NCBI GenBank assembly: GCA_016213845.1
Contig: JACQZN010000132.1
Span: forward strand, 30,616-94,615
Reading direction: 5' to 3'
Origin: Candidatus Wallbacteria bacterium
GTDB taxonomy: Bacteria > Muiribacteriota > UBA6191 > JACPRK01
DNA: 64,000 bases
The notes under the pieces are model-generated. The model was not told where the DNA came from and ran no database searches. It saw only the letters and a list, made by a program, of their open reading frames with translations. This document shows, one piece after another, positions 8,577-17,406 of the stretch (position 1 is its first letter; each line of letters begins with the position of its first letter). Position numbers and translations under genes: made by a program.

Positions 8577-11500
8577 CGTCCGAAGACCTCCCGCGCCAGG
8601 AAGCGTGCGGTGTGGGAAGAGCGCGTCTGGCGGGCGACCTGTTCGGGCGAGCCCTTGGCGACGATGCGCCCGCCGTCGTCGCCGCCCTCGGGGCCGAGAT
8701 CGACCAGGTAATCGGCGCTGAACATGACGCTCGGGTTGTGCTCGATGACGAGCAGGCTGTGGCCGCGTTCGACGAGCGAGTGGAGCATCCCCAGGAGGTG
8801 TTTGACGTCCCGCGAGTGCAGGCCGGTGGTCGGCTCGTCGAGCACGAAGAGGCCCCTGCTGGCGCTGCGCTTGCCCAGCTCCTCGGCGAGCTTGACGCGT
8901 TGTGCCTCGCCGCCAGAGAGCGTGTTGCTCGGCTGGCCCAGGGTCAGGTAGCCGAGCCCGCTGGCCTCGAGGACCTCCAGCAGGTGGCGCACCGTCGTGG
9001 ATGTACGGAAGTGCGCGAGCGCCTCGGAGACGGTCATGGCCAGCACGTCGGCGATCGACTTGCCGTTGTGGAGGATCGAGAGGGTCTCCCGGTCGAATCG
9101 GCGGCCGCCACACTCCTCGCACTCGACGTGGACGTCGGGCAGGAAACTCATGCGGATGCGGATCTCGCCGGCGCCCTCGCACGAGGCGCAGCGGCCCTCC
9201 TTGACGTTGAAGCTGAAGCGGCCCGGGCCGTAGCCGTGGGCGCGGGCCGCGGCGGTGGCAGCGAAGAGCTGGCGCACGTGGTCGTAGAGGCCGACGTAGG
9301 TGGCCGGGACGGAGCGCGGCGTGCGGCCGATGGGGCTCTGGTCGACCTCGACGGCGCGGTCGAGCGCTTCGTGGCCCTCCAGGGAGTCGTGGGCGCCCGG
9401 CCTGGGACCAGTTCCCGTCAGCAGGCGGTCGAGTGCCCGGAAGAGGACGTCGCGGACCAAAGTGGACTTGCCGGAGCCGCTGACTCCGGTGACACAGACG
9501 AGGCGGCCCAGCGGCAGGCGGACATCGACGGATTTCAAGTTGTGCTCACGCGCGCCCCTGAGCGCGAGCCACGCCAGGTCAGGGCCTTCGAGCGGGCGCC
9601 GTGGCGCGGGGACGCCGGCGGCGGGGCCCTCGCGCAGGCTGACGGCAGTTGGGCTGTCCGGCGCCTGGGCGATGGCGGCCGGCGGGCCCTGCGCCACGAG
9701 GCGGCCGCCGTTCTTGCCGGCTTCCGGGCCCAGGTCGATGACCTCGTCGGCCCAGCGAATGGTCTGTTCGTCGTGCTCCACGACCAGGGTTGTGTTGCCC
9801 TCGCGGGTGAGGCGCGCCAGCGTGTCGAGCAGACGGCCCGTGTCCCTGGGGTGCAGGCCTATGGTGGGCTCGTCGAGTACGTAGAGGACGCCCGTGAGGC
9901 TGCTGCCGAGCTGGGCGGCCAGTCGAACGCGCTGCATCTCGCCGCCGGAGAGCGTGTCGGCAGGCCGGTCGAGCGCGAGGTATCCGACGCCGACCTCGTC
10001 GAGGAACCCGAGCCGGGCCGAGAGCTCGGTGAGGATCGACGTGGCGACGGCGCGATCCCGGCCGTGCGCGCGGATGCGGGCGAGCCGCTTGCGCGCGGCG
10101 ACGGCCGAAAGCGAGGTGAGCTGAGCGATCGACATGCCGTCGACCTTCACCGCGAGCGACTCGGGCCTGAGCCGCCGGCCGCCGCAGGTCTGGCAGGTGC
10201 GAGGTTCCTGAAATCCGAACGCGAGCCAGGCAAGCTCGGCATCGTCCTCGTCCTCGAGCTTGCTCCAGCGCTGGATGCGGTCGCAGAGGCCCTCGAGCGA
10301 TTCGCCGCCGTGCAGGATCAGCTGCCGGTGGCGCTCCGAGAGCTTCGCGAACGGAACGTCGAGGGGGATCTGGTGGACGCTCTGGAGCTGGTGCAGGTAG
10401 CGCGCGCGTTCGTGGCGCTTCAGGAGGCCCTTCTCGAAGAGGGCCAGCGCGCCCTGGGAGAGCGTCCTTGCGGGCTCGGGCACCAGGAGCTCGACGGACG
10501 GCTCGCGGGTGTGGCCGGCGCCCTTGCAGGCGGGGCACGCGCCGTGAGAGCTGCCGAAGGAGAACTGCCTGGGGTCGAGCTCGGAGAAGCCCAGGCCGCA
10601 GCGGGCGCAGAAGAGGCGCGTGCTGTAGAGACGCGAGACGCTGCCGCGTTCGACCAGCGCGCTCCCCTTGCCGAGCTCGAGCGCGCGGCCCAGGACGGCC
10701 GAGAGCTGGGGGGCAGGGCCGCGGCCGGGAAGGCGGGTCTGGCCCACGAGCGCCTCCAATGTGTGCTCGCGGAAGCGATCGAGGGCCGGAGGGCTGGCGG
10801 CCCGGACTTCCTGACCGTCGACGCGGACGATGCTCGAGCCCGCCCCCAGGGCCAGCGCGAACGCCTCCTTGTGGAAGCCCTTCCTGGCGCGTACGAGCGG
10901 CGCGAAGACGCGGACCTCGCCCGCTCCGAACGTCTCCCGCGCGCGCGCGGCGATTTCGCCCGGGGAGAGCGCGCCGATCGGCTCTTCGCAGCCGGTGCAG
11001 TGCTGGAGCCCGCACCGCGCCCAGAGCAGCCGCAGGAAGTGGTAGGCCTCCGTGACGGTGGCGACCGTGGAGCGGGGACCGGCGCGGCTGGTCCGCTGCT
11101 CCAGGGCGATGGTGGGCGGGATGCCTGCCAGCAAGTCCACGTCGGGCCGGGCGGTCTGCCGGATGTACTGCCGGGCGTAAGAGGAGAGCGCGTCCAGGTA
11201 GCGACGCCGCCCTTCGGAGAAGAGAATGTCGAAGGCGAGAGTGGACTTGCCGGAGCCGCTGACTCCGGTGACGACGAGCTTCTTTCCGAGCGGGATGTCG
11301 AGGTCGAGCCCGGTCATGTTGTGGACGCGGGCGCCGCGCAGGACGATGCGCTCGCCGGCGAACGGGGCCGTTGCCTCGGCGGGGAGCGAGGCCGGACGGG
11401 GCGGACTCTCCGCGAGGGCCGGCGGGCCGGCCGGGCCGAGCACCTCCCGGAGGACCCGTCCGGTGTGGGAGGCGTCGACTCGCGCGAGCTCCTCGGGGGT

Positions 11501-14239
11501 CCCGCAGGCGACCAGCTTGCCGCCGCCCGCGCCGCCCTCGGGTCCCAGGTCGACGATCCAGTCGGCGGACTTGACGACGTCCATGTGGTGCTCGATGACG
11601 ATCACGGAGTCGCCGCGCTCGATGAGCGCCTGGAGGACTCCCAGGAGCACTCGCACGTCCTCCAGGTGGAGGCCGGTGGTCGGCTCGTCGAGCAAGAGGA
11701 GCCTGCCGGCCGATCGCTGTCCGGCGCCGGCGGATCGCGGGGTCCCGAGCTGCGCTGCCAGCTTCAGCCGCTGAGCCTCGCCGCCCGAGAGCGTGTTGAT
11801 GGGCTGGCCCAGGCGGATGTAGCCGAGGCCTACTTTCCTCAAGGGCTCCAGTGTATCCGTGAGAGCTTTCGAGTCCGAAAAAAAGGTCACGGCCTCGTCG
11901 GCGGTCATCTCCAGAAGGTCCCGCACGCTCTTGCCGCGGAGACGCACGGCCAGCGCCGCAGGGCCGAAGCGGCTGCCGCCGCAGGCGTCGCACGGCACGA
12001 AGAGGTCCGGCAGGAACTGCATCTCCACCTTCTCGAACCCCTCCCCGCGGCAGAGCTCACATCGTCCGCCGGAAGCGTTGAAGGAGAAGTGGCGCGCTGT
12101 GAGCCCGGCCTCGCGGGCGTCCGGTGTGGCCGCCAGCAGCTTCCGCACCGCGTCCCACGCGCCGACGTAGGTGGCCGGGTTGGCCCGTGGCGTCCGCCCG
12201 ACCGGCGACTGATCCACCAGCACCACTGCCGAGACGTGCTCCACGCCCTCCAGCCGCTCCAGGGCCGGCGACTGCCCGGCGGCCCGCCCCAGTGCCCGCT
12301 CCAGCGCCGGGTGCAGCACCTCCAGCAGCAGCGTGCTCTTGCCCGAGCCACTCACACCCGTGATCGCCACCAGCATCCCCAGCGGCAACTCCACGTCCAG
12401 CCCAGCCAGGTTGTTCGTGCGCGCTCCGACGACGCGCAGCTGCCGGCCAGGCTCCCGCGCGCGCCGCCGCTCCGGCAGCGGGATCTCACGGCGGCCCGTC
12501 AGATAGTCGGCCGTCAGCGACCCGCGCGCCGACGCCAGGCCCGAAATGGGCCCGTCGTAGAGCACCCGCCCGCCATCGGCCCCCGCCGCCGGCCCCAGAT
12601 CCAGGATGCGGTCGGCGCCCCGGATGATGTCGGGATCGTGCTCCACCACAACCAGCGTGTTGGAGAGCGCCCGGAGCTCCTGCAGGATGCCCAGCAGCCG
12701 CCGGTTGTCCCGAGCGTGCAGGCCGATGCTCGGCTCGTCCAGCACGTACATCGTGTTCACCAGTCCACTCCCCAGCGCGGCCGTCAGGTTCACCCGCTGC
12801 ACCTCGCCCCCGGAAAGCGTCCTCGACTGCCGGTCCAGCGTCAGGTAGTCGAGCCCGACGTTCACCAGGTATCGCAGCCGGCTCTCGACTTCGCGGGCGA
12901 TCAGCGCTACCGCCGGGTTCCCGCCCTCCTCGATCGCCAGCCTCCGGATCACCTCGAGCAGCCTTGCCGCATCCATCGCGTTCAGCTCGGCGATCGAGTA
13001 GCCCAGGACTTTCGTCAGAAGCGAATCGGGCTTCAGCCGCGCCCCGCCGCAGGCCGCGCAGGGCCTGTAGCTGCGGTAGCGCGAGAGCAGAACGCGGATG
13101 TGCATCTTGTAGGTCTTGGTTTCCAGCCAGTCGAACCAGCCCCGGACGCCGTAGAAATCCCCGTCGCCTTCGAGCACGGCCCGGCGCGCCGGCGGCGGCA
13201 ATCGCTCGAACGGCGTCTCCATCGATACGCGGCGCTTGCGGCACCACCGGGCCAGGTCGTCCCGGCACTCCTGGGTCGACTCCGTCGTCCACGGCTTGAT
13301 GGCCCCCTGCGCCAGGGAGAGCCGCGGGTCCGGGATCGCCAGTGTCAGGTCGATCTCGATGGTGCGGCCGAAGCCGCGACAGCTCTCGCAGGCGCCCAGC
13401 GGACTGTTGAAGCTGAAGTGGTTGGGCGTCGGTTCTCGGTAGGCGATGCCGCATGGCGCGCACTCGAGCCGGCCGGACACGCGGCATGGCTCACGCCCCT
13501 CTGGCCGCACGAGGGCGCGCTCGTCCCCGTAGCGGTACGCGGTCTGGAGCGCCTCCTGGAGCCGGCCGAGCCGTCTGCTCGCCGGGGCCAGCCGCTCCAC
13601 CACCACCTCGAGCGTTCCCCCCGGTGGCGGCGAGTGCGCACTTTCGAGCTCGTACGGCGCGCCGTCTGCCCCCACCGCCCGCCCGAACCCGAGCGCAAGC
13701 AGCGCCTTGCGGGCCTCGGCGAACGGCGTGCTCCCCAGGGGGCGCTCGAACGTGACCCAGAGACGGTCGCCGTCCGAGAACCCAGCGGCCAGCCGCCGTG
13801 CGGCCTGCGCCGGGCTTTCGCGCCGCACGGGTTGCTTGCAGGCCCGGCAGTGCAGCACGCCGGCGCGCGCAAACAGGAGCTTGAGGTGATCGGCCAGGTC
13901 CGTCATCGTCCCGACCGTGGAGCGCGAGGTACGGACCGGGTCGGACTGGTCGATGGCGATGGCCGGTGGGATGCCCTGGACCGATTCCACGGCCGACTTC
14001 GCCATGCGGTCGAGGAACTGCCGGGCGTAAGCGCTGAAGCTCTCGACGTAGCGGCGCTGACCCTCCGCGTAGAGCGTGTCGAAGGCCAGGCTGGACTTGC
14101 CCGAGCCGCTCACGCCCGTGACGACGATGAGCTGCCCGAGCGGCAGCTCCAGGTCCAGCTCCTTCAAGTTGTTCTGCGACGCCTTGCGCAGCCGGATTGC
14201 GGGTCGCATTCGCCCCGCATGATACGGGACGGCGGGCAT
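8573..14239 (-). CDS. uvrA: Double-length UvrA (two fused UvrA units)
   Basis: A 1888-residue protein, about twice the size of UvrA (about 940). UvrA is the damage-recognition ATPase of nucleotide excision repair, loading UvrB on lesions. Four Walker A motifs (GVSGSGKS near residues 42, 630, 990 and 1586) and four ABC signatures (LSGGEVQRV, LSGGEAQRL, LSGGEMQRV, LSGGEAQRV) show two complete UvrA units in one chain. Each unit keeps paired CxxC zinc modules, including the last one (GRCELCRGEG and FLPDLFVPCDACGG; GRCASCEGAG and FLPDVHVECEECGG). Normal UvrA is a dimer, so this chain may be a built-in dimer (inference). The ATG at 14209 is an alternative start; neither has a convincing ribosome site. 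Confidence 0.95.
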   Translation of the reverse strand: MPAVPYHAGRMRPAIRLRKASQNNLKELDLELPLGQLIVVTGVSGSGKSSLAFDTLYAEGQRRYVESFSAYARQFLDRMAKSAVESVQGIPPAIAIDQSDPVRTSRSTVGTMTDLADHLKLLFARAGVLHCRACKQPVRRESPAQAARRLAAGFSDGDRLWVTFERPLGSTPFAEARKALLALGFGRAVGADGAPYELESAHSPPPGGTLEVVVERLAPASRRLGRLQEALQTAYRYGDERALVRPEGREPCRVSGRLECAPCGIAYREPTPNHFSFNSPLGACESCRGFGRTIEIDLTLAIPDPRLSLAQGAIKPWTTESTQECRDDLARWCRKRRVSMETPFERLPPPARRAVLEGDGDFYGVRGWFDWLETKTYKMHIRVLLSRYRSYRPCAACGGARLKPDSLLTKVLGYSIAELNAMDAARLLEVIRRLAIEEGGNPAVALIAREVESRLRYLVNVGLDYLTLDRQSRTLSGGEVQRVNLTAALGSGLVNTMYVLDEPSIGLHARDNRRLLGILQELRALSNTLVVVEHDPDIIRGADRILDLGPAAGADGGRVLYDGPISGLASARGSLTADYLTGRREIPLPERRRAREPGRQLRVVGARTNNLAGLDVELPLGMLVAITGVSGSGKSTLLLEVLHPALERALGRAAGQSPALERLEGVEHVSAVVLVDQSPVGRTPRANPATYVGAWDAVRKLLAATPDAREAGLTARHFSFNASGGRCELCRGEGFEKVEMQFLPDLFVPCDACGGSRFGPAALAVRLRGKSVRDLLEMTADEAVTFFSDSKALTDTLEPLRKVGLGYIRLGQPINTLSGGEAQRLKLAAQLGTPRSAGAGQRSAGRLLLLDEPTTGLHLEDVRVLLGVLQALIERGDSVIVIEHHMDVVKSADWIVDLGPEGGAGGGKLVACGTPEELARVDASHTGRVLREVLGPAGPPALAESPPRPASLPAEATAPFAGERIVLRGARVHNMTGLDLDIPLGKKLVVTGVSGSGKSTLAFDILFSEGRRRYLDALSSYARQYIRQTARPDVDLLAGIPPTIALEQRTSRAGPRSTVATVTEAYHFLRLLWARCGLQHCTGCEEPIGALSPGEIAARARETFGAGEVRVFAPLVRARKGFHKEAFALALGAGSSIVRVDGQEVRAASPPALDRFREHTLEALVGQTRLPGRGPAPQLSAVLGRALELGKGSALVERGSVSRLYSTRLFCARCGLGFSELDPRQFSFGSSHGACPACKGAGHTREPSVELLVPEPARTLSQGALALFEKGLLKRHERARYLHQLQSVHQIPLDVPFAKLSERHRQLILHGGESLEGLCDRIQRWSKLEDEDDAELAWLAFGFQEPRTCQTCGGRRLRPESLAVKVDGMSIAQLTSLSAVAARKRLARIRAHGRDRAVATSILTELSARLGFLDEVGVGYLALDRPADTLSGGEMQRVRLAAQLGSSLTGVLYVLDEPTIGLHPRDTGRLLDTLARLTREGNTTLVVEHDEQTIRWADEVIDLGPEAGKNGGRLVAQGPPAAIAQAPDSPTAVSLREGPAAGVPAPRRPLEGPDLAWLALRGAREHNLKSVDVRLPLGRLVCVTGVSGSGKSTLVRDVLFRALDRLLTGTGPRPGAHDSLEGHEALDRAVEVDQSPIGRTPRSVPATYVGLYDHVRQLFAATAAARAHGYGPGRFSFNVKEGRCASCEGAGEIRIRMSFLPDVHVECEECGGRRFDRETLSILHNGKSIADVLAMTVSEALAHFRTSTTVRHLLEVLEASGLGYLTLGQPSNTLSGGEAQRVKLAEELGKRSASRGLFVLDEPTTGLHSRDVKHLLGMLHSLVERGHSLLVIEHNPSVMFSADYLVDLGPEGGDDGGRIVAKGSPEQVARQTRSSHTARFLAREVFGR

Positions 14240-14316
14240 CGGCGGCCGGCCGCGGCGATTGGCAGGGGGCTTGCGGCTGCGATAGGCTCGCTTCGTGACA
14301 CCCCTAGGCGGTCAAT

Positions 14317-16497
14317 ATGTCATCTGCACCCGTGCTGGTCCAATCCCCCATGTCCAAGCTCCCCGTCCGTGAATCCCACTGCGAGGGGAGACCGCTCTCG
14401 GCGTTGCTCTGCCCTCGCTCCGTGGCCGTGATCGGAGCCTCGCGCTCGCGCGGACAGCTCGGGGGCGAGATCTTCCACAACATGCTCGCCAACGGCTTCA
14501 CGGGCGCCGTCTATCCGGTCCACCCCGAGGCGCGCTCCATCCAGGGCGTCCGGGCCTACAAGTCGGTCCTGGAGCTCCCCGAGCCGGTCGACCTGGCCGT
14601 CGTCGTCGTGCCCAAGGGCGCCGTCGCGCGCGTTGCCGAGGAGTGCGCGGCCGCCGGCGTGAAGGGGATCGTGGTCATCAGCGCCGGCTTCGCAGAAGTC
14701 GGCGAGGTCGGCAAGACCCTGCAGGACGAGCTGCTGGCCAAGGTTCGCGCGGCCGGCATGCGGATGATCGGGCCCAACTGCCTGGGCGTGATCAACACGA
14801 ATCCGGCAGTCGGCCTGAATGCGACCTTCGCCCCGTCCTGGCCGCCGGCCGGAAAGGTAGCGTTCTGCAGCCAATCGGGCGCTGTCGGTGTGGCCATCCT
14901 CGACTTCGCCAAGCAGCTCGGGATCGGCATCAGCCAATTCGTCAGTATCGGCAACAAGGCCGACGTGAGCGGCAACGATCTGCTCGAACACTGGGAGGAC
15001 GATCCGAACACCAGCGTCATCCTCCTCTACCTCGAGAGCTTCGGGAACCCCAGGCGATTCATGAAGGTAGCCCGCCGGGTATCCCGCAAAAAGCCGATCC
15101 TGATCGTCAAGAGCGGCCGCACGGCTGCCGGAGCGCGCGCGGCTTCCTCCCACACGGGGGCGCTGGCGGGGCTGGACGTCGCAGTCGACGCCCTGCTCGG
15201 GCAGGCCGGGGTTCTCCGCGTGGGCACCATCGAGGAGCTCTTCGACGCCGCGATGCTTCTCTCCAACCAGCCGGCCCCGGCGGGCAATCGCGTCGCCATC
15301 CTGACCAACGCGGGTGGCCCAGGGATCATGGCTGCCGACGCCTGCGAGAGCAACGGCCTGGTGCTACCGCCGCTCACCCCGCAGACGGAGCGCGCGCTGC
15401 GCGAGTTCCTGCCGAAGGAGGCCTCCACGCGAAACCCGGTCGACATGGTGGCCAGCGCCACGCCCGACTTCTACAACCGGGCGCTCTCGCTGCTCTTGGC
15501 CGACGAAAACGTCGACTCCGTCATCAGCCTCTTCGTGCCGCCGCTCATCACGGCTCCCCTGGAAGTCGCCCGGGCGGTGCGGCGCGGGATGGCGGGCACG
15601 AACAAGCCGGTCCTTAGCTGCTTCATGGGCGCCAATGGCGTGCCGGAGGCGCTCGAGACGTTGCGTGAGGGTCGAATTCCCTCCTACACGTTTCCCGAGT
15701 CCGCGGCGATGGCGCTGGCGCGGGCCGTGCGGTACGGCCAGTGGCTGGCCCGGCCGGAGGGAACCGTACCCGAGCTCGCCAACATCGCCCCGGACCGCGC
15801 TCGCAAGGCGATTGCGTTCGGGCCGGGAGCCGAACGCCAGGAACGCTGGCTCAGGCCCGACGAGGTGCGCGAGCTGCTCGCCGCTTACGGCATCCAGGCG
15901 CCCAGGACGCTCTTCGCCAGCTCGGAGCAGGGGGCCGTTGACGCGGCGCGTCAGATCGGGTTCCCTGTCGCCCTCAAGCTGGTGAGCGACACCCTCACCC
16001 ACAAGAGCGACGTCGGCGGTGTGGTCCTCGGACTCGAGGACGCCGACTCGGTCGGCGAGGCCTACCGGGCCATCGGTGAGCGGCTCTCTCGCCGCGGGCT
16101 CCAGGACCAGATGGATGGCGTCATGGTGCAAGAGATGGTGCGAGGGGGCGTCGAGGCCTTCGTCGGCGTCACCCAGGACCCGCTCTACGGCCCTCTCATC
16201 GGCTTCGGCATCGGCGGCGTCAACGTGGAGGTCTGGAAAGACGTGGTCTTCCGCGTTCACCCGCTCACCGACCGCGACGCCCGCGAAATGCTCGAGCAGA
16301 TCCGCGGCGTCAAGCTGCTCGACGGCTACCGCGGGGCCGCTCCCGCGGACCGCGAAGCGCTGGCGGATGCCCTGCTGCGCGTCAGCCGAATGGTCGGCGA
16401 CCTCCCCGAAATCCGGGAGCTCGACATCAACCCCCTCATCGCCCGCCGCCCAGGCAAGGGCGTCATAGCCGTCGACGCCCGGATCCGGGTGGGCTAG
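14317..16497 (+). CDS. Bifunctional ADP-forming acyl-CoA synthetase (alpha-beta fusion)
   Basis: A 726-residue enzyme of the acetate-CoA ligase (ADP-forming) / protein acetyltransferase Pat-like family without a GNAT domain. Order: CoA-binding Rossmann domain (about 28-125, SVAVIGASRSRGQLG), succinyl-CoA-ligase-like domains (about 150-430) with the phospho-accepting His in SSHTGALAG (about 279), and an ATP-grasp domain (about 495-715, with FPVALKLVSDTLTHKSDVGG and ELDINPLI). It converts acyl-CoA, ADP and phosphate to acid, CoA and ATP, or the reverse; the acyl group cannot be told from sequence. It is transcribed away from uvrA. MSKLPV at residue 12 is an alternative start. Confidence 0.92.
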   Translation: MSSAPVLVQSPMSKLPVRESHCEGRPLSALLCPRSVAVIGASRSRGQLGGEIFHNMLANGFTGAVYPVHPEARSIQGVRAYKSVLELPEPVDLAVVVVPKGAVARVAEECAAAGVKGIVVISAGFAEVGEVGKTLQDELLAKVRAAGMRMIGPNCLGVINTNPAVGLNATFAPSWPPAGKVAFCSQSGAVGVAILDFAKQLGIGISQFVSIGNKADVSGNDLLEHWEDDPNTSVILLYLESFGNPRRFMKVARRVSRKKPILIVKSGRTAAGARAASSHTGALAGLDVAVDALLGQAGVLRVGTIEELFDAAMLLSNQPAPAGNRVAILTNAGGPGIMAADACESNGLVLPPLTPQTERALREFLPKEASTRNPVDMVASATPDFYNRALSLLLADENVDSVISLFVPPLITAPLEVARAVRRGMAGTNKPVLSCFMGANGVPEALETLREGRIPSYTFPESAAMALARAVRYGQWLARPEGTVPELANIAPDRARKAIAFGPGAERQERWLRPDEVRELLAAYGIQAPRTLFASSEQGAVDAARQIGFPVALKLVSDTLTHKSDVGGVVLGLEDADSVGEAYRAIGERLSRRGLQDQMDGVMVQEMVRGGVEAFVGVTQDPLYGPLIGFGIGGVNVEVWKDVVFRVHPLTDRDAREMLEQIRGVKLLDGYRGAAPADREALADALLRVSRMVGDLPEIRELDINPLIARRPGKGVIAVDARIRVG

Positions 16498-16590
16498 CGG
16501 AGCCTGCGATTGACTCCCATGGATTTCCGTTCCGCCTGAGCTTCTCGAGGGCCGGGCCCGCCGCCGCCTTGCCCTCCCGCGCCGCCTGCC

Positions 16591-17406
16591 TCAGCGGCGC
16601 TCGCGGGCCAGATACGCGTCGGCGCCATTGGCCTCGATGAAGCCGAGGGCCTCCGAGGCCATCTGGCCGGCGGGGGTTGCGGGCAGGTCCTGGCGCAGGC
16701 GCTCCAGGTGAACCATCAGCCGCGACTTGTCGCCGAGCGCCACGCACGCCCGGGCCGAAAGCTCCAGGGCAGCGGCCAGCTCCTCGGAGTCGCCGCGACC
16801 CTGGGCAGCGAGGAGGTGTTTCTCCAGGAGATCGAGGGCGGCGCGCGGCCGGCCGGAGGCCAGCTCATCGGCTGCCCACTCGAGCTCCTGGCCTGGAGAG
16901 GCAGGTGCTGACTTGGTGTTCGCGACCTCGACCAGGGCGTCCGCGCGCAGCTCGAACACGCGGCTCGAGCGCAGCCACGGCGGCGGCAGGTCCAGGCTGC
17001 GCAATGGCGCCGTGATGGCGAACAACCCTGGAGGCTTCGCCGGCTCCAGTCCGGTGCGATCGAACCACTCGCCCACGGTGGTCGTCCGGCCCGCCGGTAG
17101 CGAGTAGACCACGGCGTGCCCCTGTCGCCCCGTGCTTGCCTCCAGCCAGAGCACGACGGCGTGGCGCGATCGGTCGGCGCTTTCGACCAGAAGCCCCTTG
17201 GCCGGGATCTCGCCTTCGCGGCTGCCCAGGTCGACCTGCTTGCCGTCGACGTTGACGGCCGCCGTCCCCGTGACCCTCGGGCCCTCGCGCTGCGTCGCGA
17301 ATCGGAACGGTCCTGACGTCGGCTCGGCCGCCAGAACTGTCGGGAGCACGAGCGCGGCAAGCCCGAGCGTCGCCAGGGTCCTCGTGCGGCTACTTCCAGT
17401 GCGCAT
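16591..17406 (-). CDS. Exported protein of unknown function
   Basis: A 271-residue protein with a clear signal peptide (MRTGSSRTRTLATLGLAALV, cleavage after LAA). The mature part begins with a beta-rich segment (VDGKQVDLGSREGEIPAKG) and ends with a helical region (about 165-265) resembling degenerate TPRs (ASGRPRAALDLLEKHLLAA). I do not recognise the family. Its start lies inside the last 17 bases of the LysM/transglycosylase gene, so the two are coupled; a periplasmic role with that enzyme is plausible but is inference from position. An ATG 21 bases upstream is possible but lengthens the signal peptide oddly. Confidence 0.7.
   Translation of the reverse strand: MRTGSSRTRTLATLGLAALVLPTVLAAEPTSGPFRFATQREGPRVTGTAAVNVDGKQVDLGSREGEIPAKGLLVESADRSRHAVVLWLEASTGRQGHAVVYSLPAGRTTTVGEWFDRTGLEPAKPPGLFAITAPLRSLDLPPPWLRSSRVFELRADALVEVANTKSAPASPGQELEWAADELASGRPRAALDLLEKHLLAAQGRGDSEELAAALELSARACVALGDKSRLMVHLERLRQDLPATPAGQMASEALGFIEANGADAYLARERR

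Noticed and set aside
7934..14431. A 2165-codon open frame on the plus strand across uvrA
   Set aside because: It is antisense to uvrA, which has all motifs intact; the frame is open because of high GC third positions and its translation is low-complexity with no domains.
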